A DNA stretch of 32,736 nt from a virus, in IMG/VR virus record IMGVR_UViG_3300035698_015632, positions 1-32,736 of that record; one strand, 5' to 3'. This document shows, piece after piece, positions 7,608 to 15,833 of the stretch (its first letter is position 1; every line of letters begins with the position of its first letter). Both the position numbers and the translations under genes were made by a program. The notes beneath the pieces were generated by a model that saw only the letters and a list, made by a program, of their open reading frames with translations, searched no databases and was not told where the DNA came from.

Positions 7608-8390
7608 TTATGGCGTAAGAATATCCCCGAAAAATCTTGCTTGTAAATAAGCCTCTTCTTTTTGTTCGGAAAGCTCTCCAATTTCTGGTGAGTAAAAGGC
7701 GTCAAAGCTGATGCTGACCATAGACGCATCTACAGAAGCAAGCCTACTTTTTTCAGCAAAATATTCCAGCTTGTTAAGAATCATGCTTTCTCCCACAATA
7801 TCCTTCGATTGCATTGGGGCATGTTTTAAATAGTATTTGCTTTTTGTTTTTTCTAAGCCCTGAAAAGCCGCGTCCCTTTTGTAGAATTTGGGAAAGAGGT
7901 GGTAATACTCTTGCTTGCTAAGGACAACACCTTGTTCAGAGCTATCCCTTTTGTAGAGTTTTGGAAAAGCGAAATAATATCTGAACTTTTCCACAGCAAC
8001 ATCCTCGCCACTAACATCAAAGAAATCAAAGACCCCTCTTAAAAATGGATAGTATTCAACCTTCTCTAGGTCTACACCCTGTCCAGAAGCACTAGAAGAA
8101 TTTGTCAAGGCATAGTTTCGCTTATACTGCATTTTAGATGGTTCAATTGCGACGCGAGAGGTGTCTACATAGTCTGAGCGTAGAAGCTTGAACCTTTGCT
8201 CCGCAACAATATCCACCCCTTCCATCCCAACGTCCGCACTTTTCTGGTTTGGTTGGTTTGGGTTCCAAAACAGATAGCCGTATTTCCATTGATCAGATTG
8301 ATCGTCAAAATTTCCGATGGTATAATTCTCGAAACCATCATACATGACAATTGCTGTTTGAGAAAAGAATATGATGGGATAAGTGATCAT
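7608..8390 (-). CDS. Repeat-containing tail protein downstream of gpJ
   Basis: From ATG 8388-8390, which overlaps the gpJ stop (TAATG), the product has 260 residues; earlier in-frame starts would lie inside gpJ. After an N-terminal region with YDGFENYTIGNF (17-28), residues about 54-223 form roughly seven repeats of 21-26 residues with a loose consensus V-x-L-x-K-x-EYY-x2-FPK-x-YKRD-x4-QG. The two central copies (131-154 and 155-178) are the most alike. Tyr/Lys-rich repeats of this kind suggest an elongated virion fibre or an attachment surface. I recognise no catalytic motif. It is likely co-translated with gpJ and may bind to or extend the tail tip. Confidence 0.6.
   Translation of the reverse strand: MITYPIIFFSQTAIVMYDGFENYTIGNFDDQSDQWKYGYLFWNPNQPNQKSADVGMEGVDIVAEQRFKLLRSDYVDTSRVAIEPSKMQYKRNYALTNSSSASGQGVDLEKVEYYPFLRGVFDFFDVSGEDVAVEKFRYYFAFPKLYKRDSSEQGVVLSKQEYYHLFPKFYKRDAAFQGLEKTKSKYYLKHAPMQSKDIVGESMILNKLEYFAEKSRLASVDASMVSISFDAFYSPEIGELSEQKEEAYLQARFFGDILTP
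7857..8000 (-). repeat. Tandem 72-bp coding repeat (two closest copies)
   Basis: Two adjacent 72-base units (7929-8000 and 7857-7928) encode YYFAFPKLYKRD and YYHLFPKFYKRD. At DNA level a core of about 25 bases beginning TCCCTTTTGTAGA on the plus strand is nearly identical between them, which marks a recent duplication within an older, more diverged series of about seven units. Confidence 0.7.
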
Positions 8391-11300
8391 TAAGAGAAGT
8401 TGTTGTTTATAACAGCTAATACGTTGCTTGTATCGAGACTCGTGCAGGCAATCAGCCCCGTTTCCCCTTGAGTGAAAGAGGGTTGTTCTCCATCGGGCCA
8501 TTTAAACGTAGTGTTGAAACTTACCGCACCTGCGCCGCTGGCATAAACGTTAATAAGATAAGTTGCGCCATCTCTGACAGATCCAGTCTGCGCTCCGATT
8601 TCCAACGCAGTGCTATTAATCAAGTCCAAGTTCAGAATGTTTGACTCACCGAAATCAATGTCATACGTTCCGTTTTCAACAGTGCTTCCACTAATAAGAA
8701 CTCTCGTAGGTCTCCTGAAAGTGCTTTCTCCTCGAACCTCAAGCGTCGTCAACGCTGGGCCGACAGCATAGCCAGATCCTTCCGAGGACCATGCGCCATG
8801 CCTGTTGTCGAACGTGAGGGCGCGAACTTTAGACTGATACATTCTATCGTAAATTGGAGTGGGAATACTTAGCTCAACAGAGTTTCCTTGTTGGTTCGCA
8901 TTGCTTACGAAAAAGTCGCTGTAATAATCAGCTTGGTCAGTGTAAACATCTAATTCATAACCAATAACATCTTCTGATTGGTGCTTGCTCCAAGAGACAT
9001 TTAAAACAGCCTGCTCGTTACCGCTGGAATCAGAAGGGTAATAAGGGTTTACGTCAAGATCCCATCCAGTGTGGCTTTCAAGCTCCACAAGGCCCATCGC
9101 TTGAGGGCCGCTAATAATCATGCCGCCTGTTGTGAAATCGTCAATAATCGCCCACCATAGATAGCCCGACGCACCATTGTAACCAATGGAACCATTCAAG
9201 CTTGCACGGACGAAATGATCCTCAATGTCAGGAAAAACAGTCGTTTCACCTGACCAGAAAACAACGCCGCTGAAATCTGGGATTTGTTCTTGTGGGGAAA
9301 TGATATACTCGAAACTGTTTGCCGTGACCTTTGGCATCGACAGTGCGCCGCTTGATGGAGCAGGGTTAACAATTGTTTTTGTTAGGGTTGCCGTTAAATT
9401 AGGGAGCGCATGAGAGATTGCTTCGATCCTCAGTGTTCTGAGAGGCCAGCCCGTTAAGGTGTCACCACCCATTATGGCGGGATCTCCCATTGTTTGCCCA
9501 ACCGTAATGAATTCATCCCAATCAGTTGAGAACCAACGAGAAACGGGATTATTACCTTCGTCAAGATATCTCAAATCTATGTATTCCATGTATGGGTATC
9601 TTGCATCTCCAGTCACCTCAAGACCGCCAGAAGGTTGGAGTGCCACGTAGAATTGCGGCTCTTGGGAATTATACGTTCCGCTTGTAAGCGTTTCAGGAAA
9701 ATTAAAATCAGCATTTGTCATTTCTATACGTGGTGACATCGCTGAGTTTTCAGGGTTCACGACTTCAACTATTGTTGACCCGCAGATCTCAGAAGAAACA
9801 GCGCCACCGATTTGCACCGATCTCGCGCAAATTTGAACCGAGCCCGTATTATCTGGGTAATATTTTGAAAGAAAGAATCCGTCATTATCAGGATCTTCCC
9901 AAGTTCCCAACTCTGTCCAATCTCCTGATGGAAGACCACGGCCAGATGCTTGGTAATAATCAGCATTTGATCCCGTTGATCCCTCAATCGAAGCGACTAC
10001 ATAAACAGTCGAGCTATCAATGTCATCTATATTTAAAAATCCTGAAAGCGAAATTGACTGTGGGGGGCCGATAGGTAGGTTGTCGTAGGTTACGTCTGAA
10101 ACGGTTGATGCTACAAACCCAGACTCTACCTGTCCATATTTTTCCGCAGAGTATTCTAGAGCGGTGATTCTCACTGACTGCTGTTCCGTCTCTGTCATTG
10201 TAAGAATGCGGTAATCAGATGCGCCAGAAATTATTCCAGAGTTATTTGCTTGGATTGTCCATGTGCCGCCAATATATCTTTCTGAAAACGGAGCATCAAG
10301 AGTGACATAGCTTGTGTCTCCCGTGAACCCGAAGCCAGATATGCTTTGAGTCTCTAAGAATGTTGGAGCAATATCTCCAGTTTGGTTCAAGCCAGTGACG
10401 CCAATGTCTGGGTTTGATCCCGTATAAGTTGGGTCTCTGTATCCTTGAGGTATTGAAAGCGTAAGGTTGTAAGTGAAGAATGGATCTTCTGGAAAGTCTA
10501 CATACCTATCTAAAGTAACGACATCTTGAGACGCGCTGACATCTAAGGTTCGCCCACCAGACTTCCTTCTTAGTCTAAAATCATCGTAAACAGAGATGAT
10601 ATGACCAGGTCTAGTGTAAAGACTGTTCGAGCCTACGTCAAACGAAACAAATTCAGTTTCTAAACGTTCGGACAAGAGAGTCCACGTTCCTACGCGGTGA
10701 GCTTGCCCGCGACTTGTGCATCCAAATGCTGCAGTTTCGCTCTCTCTTATTCCGTATCTTATAATCCCCTCCATGTCCTCTACCTGTTCGATCTTGGGTC
10801 TGAACATGTCTTCGGGGTCATTCCATCTCACAAGGGCCACCGTGCGCCTCTGAGCACGCTCTGATGAACTGTAATTAAACATTCCATCAATAACATTTGC
10901 ATTGGTGAACTGTTGGACGGGAGATTTTGGGAGATCTTGGACTGGAAAAATTGCTCCACCTAACCAGTAGGTGATTCCTCTAAATGTAGAAGCAAGGTGA
11001 TTCATCACAGTAAAAGCTTCTTCGTTCTCAGTGAGAAATAAGTTGCAGGCAAAACGAGGCTCCATAAACGCGGCCCACAAGAGCCAATCAGAACTTGACT
11101 CGCTAGGCTCAGCGATGCTTGGGTCTCCGCCTCCAGCATTTACCAATTCATCGCAGTATTGCGCAATTTGGTAAAGCGTCCACTTGTCAACTTTGTCCCC
11201 TGGAATATACTCTCCTAATCCATAACGCTTGTCAGTAAGCATGTCGTAAAAAATCCATGCAGGATTATCTGTCCAGACTTTTGTTGACGAAAAACTTCCA

Positions 11301-12322
11301 TCCCAAATTACTGGATATTGAGCACGATTCATGACAATTTTACGATTTCCAATACCAACATCTCCTTCGCTTGCGGTTGTTATCGTTTCCTGGTAAGGGA
11401 AATACTGTGTGGGAACATACCCCACTGGAACCTTAATCTTTTTTAGCCTGAGGCGATAAGCGCGTTGTGGCAAGGTTGGAAAGGTTTTTGCGTCAAACGT
11501 AAGGGCGTTTACAGCGGTATTTGGATACGTGTATCTGAATTCTGTCTTTGCGATAACAGATTCAAGGTGAGTTTGCGCTTGGATCTTTGTTGTTGTCTCG
11601 TCGTAATCCTTTGACACTCTTGAAATCTTTATTTTCCAATAGTTGGTTTTTACGTTTGGATCTTTTGTCAAGGGGACGTTAGAGCTTATAACAAACCCAC
11701 CGCTACTTTTCTCTCTCGTAGAAACCCTTTCCACAAGGCTGTAGGCTCCCCCATTCAGACTGAAATATATCCTATAAGAAGCGAAAGTTGGAATGACATC
11801 CCCAGCAATCCTACCCCCACTTGAATCTGCAACCGTTTCCATCAACGCTGGAATCTTAACGTTCACTTGAGCGCTTGTGGCATCAGGATATGTGTTTGAA
11901 GAAAAATAAACAACTAAAGGTCTAGCCTTTCTTATGCGTGTTGATGATGGGAGTGGAAGTGGAACTGCCGCGCCCGCGTAATCTGCTGATCCAAGCTTTG
12001 TTGAAAATGGAGGGATTTGATTATCGTCTCCAAAAACACCTGCTCTGAAATGAGTGCTTACAGAGTGTTGGACAGTTGGGAAATCAGACTGGAGAAAGGG
12101 AACCTCATCAAGGAAAATGGATTGCTGCTTTCTTGTATCTGCGGAACCCACCCCAGATGGACCAGGATCTACCAATCCTTCGATCTCTCCAACACACAGG
12201 GCATCAACAACATGCGCCTCTCCAGTCATGGAAATCGTGTCTGCCGTTTCCCGTGGCTTTCGTTGAGTGGGAGCAGTACTACCTTTTGAACCTTCGATAT
12301 TAAATGGAATTAAATTAGCCAT
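8390..12322 (-). CDS. J: Tail tip central fibre / host specificity protein, lambda gpJ-like
   Basis: A 1310-residue protein (lambda J is 1132). The N-terminus has the family signature KPRETADTISMTGEAHVVDA, then GEIEGL and KQQSIFLDEVPF. Residues 350-425 contain WTDNPAWIFYDMLTDKRYG, then WTLYQIAQYCDELV and EPRFACNLFL, the hub-like part; around 548 comes GTWTLLSERLETEFVSF with TRPGHIISVYDD. The centre is likely a chain of fibronectin III-like domains. The last 110 residues (from about 1200) contain FKWPDGEQPSFTQGETG, a Trp/Gly-rich beta motif I have seen at the ends of other phage tail proteins. gpJ forms the tip of the tail, closes the tube and carries the receptor-binding end. The gene follows gpI with a 10-base gap and lacks a strong Shine-Dalgarno. 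Confidence 0.9.
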   Translation of the reverse strand: MANLIPFNIEGSKGSTAPTQRKPRETADTISMTGEAHVVDALCVGEIEGLVDPGPSGVGSADTRKQQSIFLDEVPFLQSDFPTVQHSVSTHFRAGVFGDDNQIPPFSTKLGSADYAGAAVPLPLPSSTRIRKARPLVVYFSSNTYPDATSAQVNVKIPALMETVADSSGGRIAGDVIPTFASYRIYFSLNGGAYSLVERVSTREKSSGGFVISSNVPLTKDPNVKTNYWKIKISRVSKDYDETTTKIQAQTHLESVIAKTEFRYTYPNTAVNALTFDAKTFPTLPQRAYRLRLKKIKVPVGYVPTQYFPYQETITTASEGDVGIGNRKIVMNRAQYPVIWDGSFSSTKVWTDNPAWIFYDMLTDKRYGLGEYIPGDKVDKWTLYQIAQYCDELVNAGGGDPSIAEPSESSSDWLLWAAFMEPRFACNLFLTENEEAFTVMNHLASTFRGITYWLGGAIFPVQDLPKSPVQQFTNANVIDGMFNYSSSERAQRRTVALVRWNDPEDMFRPKIEQVEDMEGIIRYGIRESETAAFGCTSRGQAHRVGTWTLLSERLETEFVSFDVGSNSLYTRPGHIISVYDDFRLRRKSGGRTLDVSASQDVVTLDRYVDFPEDPFFTYNLTLSIPQGYRDPTYTGSNPDIGVTGLNQTGDIAPTFLETQSISGFGFTGDTSYVTLDAPFSERYIGGTWTIQANNSGIISGASDYRILTMTETEQQSVRITALEYSAEKYGQVESGFVASTVSDVTYDNLPIGPPQSISLSGFLNIDDIDSSTVYVVASIEGSTGSNADYYQASGRGLPSGDWTELGTWEDPDNDGFFLSKYYPDNTGSVQICARSVQIGGAVSSEICGSTIVEVVNPENSAMSPRIEMTNADFNFPETLTSGTYNSQEPQFYVALQPSGGLEVTGDARYPYMEYIDLRYLDEGNNPVSRWFSTDWDEFITVGQTMGDPAIMGGDTLTGWPLRTLRIEAISHALPNLTATLTKTIVNPAPSSGALSMPKVTANSFEYIISPQEQIPDFSGVVFWSGETTVFPDIEDHFVRASLNGSIGYNGASGYLWWAIIDDFTTGGMIISGPQAMGLVELESHTGWDLDVNPYYPSDSSGNEQAVLNVSWSKHQSEDVIGYELDVYTDQADYYSDFFVSNANQQGNSVELSIPTPIYDRMYQSKVRALTFDNRHGAWSSEGSGYAVGPALTTLEVRGESTFRRPTRVLISGSTVENGTYDIDFGESNILNLDLINSTALEIGAQTGSVRDGATYLINVYASGAGAVSFNTTFKWPDGEQPSFTQGETGLIACTSLDTSNVLAVINNNFS

Positions 12323-12332
12323 GAATTATAAA

Positions 12333-12950
12333 TTATGAGTTATACCCGTTTATATATTGCCTGTAATCTCCTGGATAACCGATATTAAGGCTTCCTTCCC
12401 CAGGGCTCTCTTCTGAAGAGCCCGAACCAGTTGCCCTGCCATAGACAAAACGAACGCTAATTGGAATTGGGTGTATGATCATCTCTCCATAGCCTACTGG
12501 CAGTGGTTTCCCTTGTTTTGCGGGCTGTGGACCACCACTAAAAAGGTATGAATCCTTTCTTGCAGAGTCCGAACTTTTACCAAAATCAACCTGTGGGTCT
12601 GGAGCCATGAGGGCGGAAACCACAGCCATTACAATTGCTACAACCAGTTGGATCAACAAGCTGACTGGGTCGATCCCCTTTCCTTTGACTATGGGAAAAA
12701 TATGAACGTCTTCCCCCCCTATAGGGCCATCAATTAATCCAACATCCTCTCGATCATTGAGAATAATATCCTCTCCGATGACAAAATTGTAGTCGATTCC
12801 TTTCTCTGCTGTTTCTAAAAGATATTTGCAAAACTCGTTTTTTGTATTCGCGTTAAAAGCGCAGACCATCTCCCTTATGGTTTTGACCTTAAGCTCCCAC
12901 TCTCTTCCAAATTTTCGCCCTAAGCGACCATGTAAATATATTTTACTCAT
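12333..12950 (-). CDS. I: Tail assembly protein, lambda gpI-like
   Basis: The protein has 205 residues. Residues 1-90 follow the gpI pattern: MSKIYLHGRLGRKFG, an acidic/hydrophobic beta-grasp-like domain, and YNFVIGEDI. A hydrophobic segment at about 95-116 (SLLIQLVVAIVMAVVSALMA) could span a membrane, as in other gpI proteins, and a Gly/Pro-rich tail follows, including VGYGEMIIHP. It lies between the gpK-like and gpJ-like genes exactly as in lambda, overlapping the gpK gene by 8 bases. gpI is needed for tail tip assembly or gpJ loading but is not a major part of the finished tail. Confidence 0.85.
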   Translation of the reverse strand: MSKIYLHGRLGRKFGREWELKVKTIREMVCAFNANTKNEFCKYLLETAEKGIDYNFVIGEDIILNDREDVGLIDGPIGGEDVHIFPIVKGKGIDPVSLLIQLVVAIVMAVVSALMAPDPQVDFGKSSDSARKDSYLFSGGPQPAKQGKPLPVGYGEMIIHPIPISVRFVYGRATGSGSSEESPGEGSLNIGYPGDYRQYINGYNS

Positions 12951-13680
12951 CCATTAAACTCCTGTGACGTATGACTTTATAAATTCTCTTTAAAACTCGA
13001 TCATTAATTTCTGTTACCCGAGATCTTTGACCTGCGAGATGTTCTAAAATACGATTGTTTCCCCAATAGAGACCACAATGGTTTGGTGTTTTTGTTCCCC
13101 CAATCTTAAATAGAATGGTGTCGCCCTTTTGAATTTTTTCCAAAGGGATATCTGCGAATAATTCTTTTGGGCAGTTCTCTTCAAAATCTAAAAAGTTGTA
13201 ATTTTCCTCTGATGCAAAACTCCATTTGATATGTATGTTATTTTTGACGCGGTAATAATCCCTATTTAATAGATGACACTGCCAAATTCCACGGATGAAG
13301 GGTCTTCCGAAAAAGGGTGCAGGGCGATAGTTTTCTGGCTCGTAATAGTGCCAAGTATCATTAGGGTTGACATATAGCAACATGGGAAGCTCTAACTCCT
13401 CCGATAGCTCTTTGTCAGACGAAGAAAAGCGATTGTATTTCTCGCGCAAAAAAGTATCATTGTGAGAATGGTAAATTGTAAAAAATCTTGTTGCTCTATA
13501 ACGCCTTGTGTATTCCCTTGGGTCAATTTTAAACTTCCTTACTTTGTCTCTATGAATATTCTCACATGGGACCACTTCGGACTCTCCAGAAATAAAATCT
13601 GCATAGATCAAACCACACGCCTCATTTGGTGCTTCGCTAAGAGCGTGCTTTTTTACTTGTTCTCGAATTGATTTGTTCAT
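12943..13680 (-). CDS. K: Tail tip peptidase, lambda gpK-like: JAMM domain plus NlpC/P60 domain
   Basis: A 245-residue protein with two enzyme domains. The N-terminal JAB1/MPN (JAMM) metalloprotease domain has Glu20 in EACGL, the zinc-binding H71-S-H73, and S86-x-x-D89. The C-terminal NlpC/P60 domain has Cys135 (GIWQCHLLNRDYY), His201 (NHCGLYWG) and His214 (LEHL), in the usual order of the Cys-His-His triad, although the common DC is replaced by QC. In lambda, gpK acts in tail tip assembly; the P60 domain could also cut peptidoglycan during entry. The start overlaps the upstream gpL stop (TAATG). Confidence 0.88.
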   Translation of the reverse strand: MNKSIREQVKKHALSEAPNEACGLIYADFISGESEVVPCENIHRDKVRKFKIDPREYTRRYRATRFFTIYHSHNDTFLREKYNRFSSSDKELSEELELPMLLYVNPNDTWHYYEPENYRPAPFFGRPFIRGIWQCHLLNRDYYRVKNNIHIKWSFASEENYNFLDFEENCPKELFADIPLEKIQKGDTILFKIGGTKTPNHCGLYWGNNRILEHLAGQRSRVTEINDRVLKRIYKVIRHRSLMDE

Positions 13681-14696
13681 TATGATTTCGTATTCTCCAT
13701 TTCCGCCCTTGAAAGACCTGGATAAGCAAACATCCTTAGTTTGTCATCAGGGAAGCGGCAGCGACAACCGTCGATCCTTTGTGAGCAGGCGTCCCTCAGC
13801 CAAAATGCTGGTTGAGATCGTGTTGGGTATAGGTTCTGTGTCGAGGTGTGTGCGGTGCGGCAAACGTAAAAATAATGCTTGAATGGGTGTGGAACGTCGT
13901 CTTCAGTTCCTTGGTTTGTGACAATCTCAATGAAATCTCCAACCTCATAAGAAACTCCCACTGCCCATGTCCCACGATCATTCAGGGTATACCCCCAACC
14001 TGCTGGAGCGGCTTCTTCGAATTTCCTATTGTCAACTGTGGCAACGGGCTTCGTGTAATCAACCCCACTTCTTACGGTAACATCTCCTGCAAGAATTGCG
14101 GCATTGAACGAACACGTCGAATCATTTCGATAGCTCGCATTGCATTGGGTGGCGAACATACGGGCTCTAGGAAGGTGGACTCCTTGGACCTCTAAGATAG
14201 AGGCGCATTCGATTTCAACGAATTCTTTATTTTCTTGAACGATATTATCAACGTAATAAATATCCGCAGTAACTGTTGCGTCTGGGTCGTGAGAGCCGAA
14301 CGGGTTTGTCCCACCCCATGTTTGACCATCTAGAAACTTTGCGAACGTTCTGTTTCGTGTAAACTTCGCACCAACCATTCCCAAACTCTCTCTCAAATAA
14401 TAAGAAACGATACCATCTGGATTGCCTATCGTTAACCTTGGTCGTGGTAGCGTAGAACCATCTCCCTTGATTGCGTTGTTTTTAAAGTCTATTGAGATTG
14501 GCATGTAATGTCGAAGTGGGTCTCCAAAATAGATCCCTCTTCCGCCCTTCTCTTCTTTAAAGTTGTAGAAGTAAAGGACTTGCTGAGATGGGGGAAGCTT
14601 GACACCGTCGATCATAGACATGTCGAGTTCAAAAAGCTCGATCATCGTTGACGGGGCGAGACTATAAGACTCTCTTGTTACAATTTTTTTTGCCAT
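13680..14696 (-). CDS. L: Minor tail protein, lambda gpL-like, with inserted carbohydrate-binding-like module
   Basis: A 338-residue protein, about 100 longer than lambda gpL (232). The fold's beta domain is followed by the gpL cysteine pattern CNASYRNDSTC (Cys185, Cys195) and DACSQRIDGC (Cys304, Cys311), which by analogy with lambda coordinates an iron-sulphur cluster. Between the two halves, residues about 241-299 hold an insertion, GTWAVGVSYEVGDFIEI...HYFYVCRTAHTS...FW, that follows the W-Y-GD-Y-C-H-W pattern of CBM5/12 chitin-binding modules. The same kind of module begins both gpM-like neighbours. The gene is TAATG-coupled on both sides. The gpL call is strong; the module call is from pattern only. 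Confidence 0.87.
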   Translation of the reverse strand: MAKKIVTRESYSLAPSTMIELFELDMSMIDGVKLPPSQQVLYFYNFKEEKGGRGIYFGDPLRHYMPISIDFKNNAIKGDGSTLPRPRLTIGNPDGIVSYYLRESLGMVGAKFTRNRTFAKFLDGQTWGGTNPFGSHDPDATVTADIYYVDNIVQENKEFVEIECASILEVQGVHLPRARMFATQCNASYRNDSTCSFNAAILAGDVTVRSGVDYTKPVATVDNRKFEEAAPAGWGYTLNDRGTWAVGVSYEVGDFIEIVTNQGTEDDVPHPFKHYFYVCRTAHTSTQNLYPTRSQPAFWLRDACSQRIDGCRCRFPDDKLRMFAYPGLSRAEMENTKS

Positions 14697-15214
14697 TATT
14701 CTTCGTCTCCTACGAATCGAGCGTTTATGTCATTGATATTGAAAGACTTAAACTCATGCTTCCAAGACGTGCAAACATATTTCCGTTTCTCAAATCCATT
14801 TGGAGAAGTGAAAAAGAATGGGTCTACGCCTCCCTTGAATTCAAAAAAGGCAAGAAGACTTTTCGTTTCCCTTGTATCGATACCTTGAAACACACACCCA
14901 AATTCAGGCCGTGAATAAGTCAGTCCTTTTTCTGAGATTTGAGAATATCCATCACCAAATTTTAACTCTACCAAAAGTGGGGTGGTATCAATAGACGAGC
15001 TATAAGTAGGTGTCCAAACATCTTCAAAGTTCCACCCAGACGTATCTTGAAACTCTAACCAAGATCCAGTGTCTGTTAGAATATTGCCAGAATTGTCATC
15101 TGTGCGAGAAACGTAGTAATGATACGAAGAGCCGCTTTCTATAACGTCATATTGACTATAATTTTCCCCAGACGAATACTCTCCAATCTGAACTTGATAA
15201 ATTCCTGATTCCAT
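14696..15214 (-). CDS. M: Minor tail protein, lambda gpM-like, second copy
   Basis: The product has 172 residues. Residues about 66-172 match the gpM/phage minor tail family: EDVWTPTYSSS, KFGDGYSQISEKG, SLLAFFEFKGG, FFFTSPNGFEKRKYVCTSW. The N-terminus (12-52: YSSGENYSQYDVIESG, YYV, SWLEF) is a separate CBM5/12-like module absent from lambda gpM. It is paralogous to the product of 15236-15802. A good AAGGA precedes the start with 5 bases spacing. gpM joins the tape measure to the tail tip early in tip assembly; its stop overlaps the gpL start. Confidence 0.84.
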   Translation of the reverse strand: MESGIYQVQIGEYSSGENYSQYDVIESGSSYHYYVSRTDDNSGNILTDTGSWLEFQDTSGWNFEDVWTPTYSSSIDTTPLLVELKFGDGYSQISEKGLTYSRPEFGCVFQGIDTRETKSLLAFFEFKGGVDPFFFTSPNGFEKRKYVCTSWKHEFKSFNINDINARFVGDEE

Positions 15215-15235
15215 TTTCTTCCTTTTCCATTGTTA

Positions 15236-15802
15236 TTACACTCTTCCTTGTTGACCCTCTCCTTCTAATCCTGCGCTTACGATAGGATTGAATGATTGTC
15301 TAAATATTGCAGAAATAGCATCTTTCCTAAATGATGAATAGCTCATCCCCCAATTCGAACATACAAATTTCTTGGCCACATTGTAGGGTTCTGGAAGGGT
15401 ATAGGTGAACGCATATTTGCCGCCCATGAATTCGAAAAACGCCAAAAGACTTTGCGTTTCCTTGGGCTTTCTGCCAACAAAAGAAACCTCTATATTCTGC
15501 TTCAGGGAATTGATCCCATCAGACTCTCTTTGTATAATCCCTTCACTTAACTGCCTACTTACGGTTCTTGGGGAGTTGTTCGTAGAGACAGAATGGGTCG
15601 GAACCCAAACGTCAGAAATCTCAAAGCCGATATCTCCAAAGCGTTTCCAAAAAGAGTTGGACGTTGTCGCAGGGGCGTTTCCTTGGTTTTCGTCCACGGC
15701 AGACACGTAGTAAATATCACTGTTTTCTACAATGTCATACCTTTCATAAGAGGTTCCACCGCTGTAAGCTTGAACCGTAATGTTATGTATAATGCCTGCC
15801 AT
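15236..15802 (-). CDS. M: Minor tail protein, lambda gpM-like, first copy
   Basis: The product has 188 residues and the same plan as its neighbour: an N-terminal CBM5/12-like module (YSGGTSYERYDIVENSDIYY...FWKRF, about 13-55) followed by a gpM domain (DVWVPTHSVS, QRESDGINSL, SLLAFFEFMGGKYAFTYTLP, KFVCSNW). A short tail GEGQQGRV ends it. The FGDGYxQ strand found in most gpM proteins is degenerate here (LSEGIIQRESDG), so the two copies have diverged. It is the first gene after the tape measure, where lambda M sits. A weak AAGAAG precedes the ATG. Confidence 0.83.
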   Translation of the reverse strand: MAGIIHNITVQAYSGGTSYERYDIVENSDIYYVSAVDENQGNAPATTSNSFWKRFGDIGFEISDVWVPTHSVSTNNSPRTVSRQLSEGIIQRESDGINSLKQNIEVSFVGRKPKETQSLLAFFEFMGGKYAFTYTLPEPYNVAKKFVCSNWGMSYSSFRKDAISAIFRQSFNPIVSAGLEGEGQQGRV

Positions 15803-15833
15803 CTTCTTGTATTATAGACGCTTTTCTTCTATT

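Noticed and set aside
9715-10074. Plus-strand 119-codon frame opposite gpJ
   Set aside because: It is antisense to a well-supported gpJ gene and lacks any recognisable domain.
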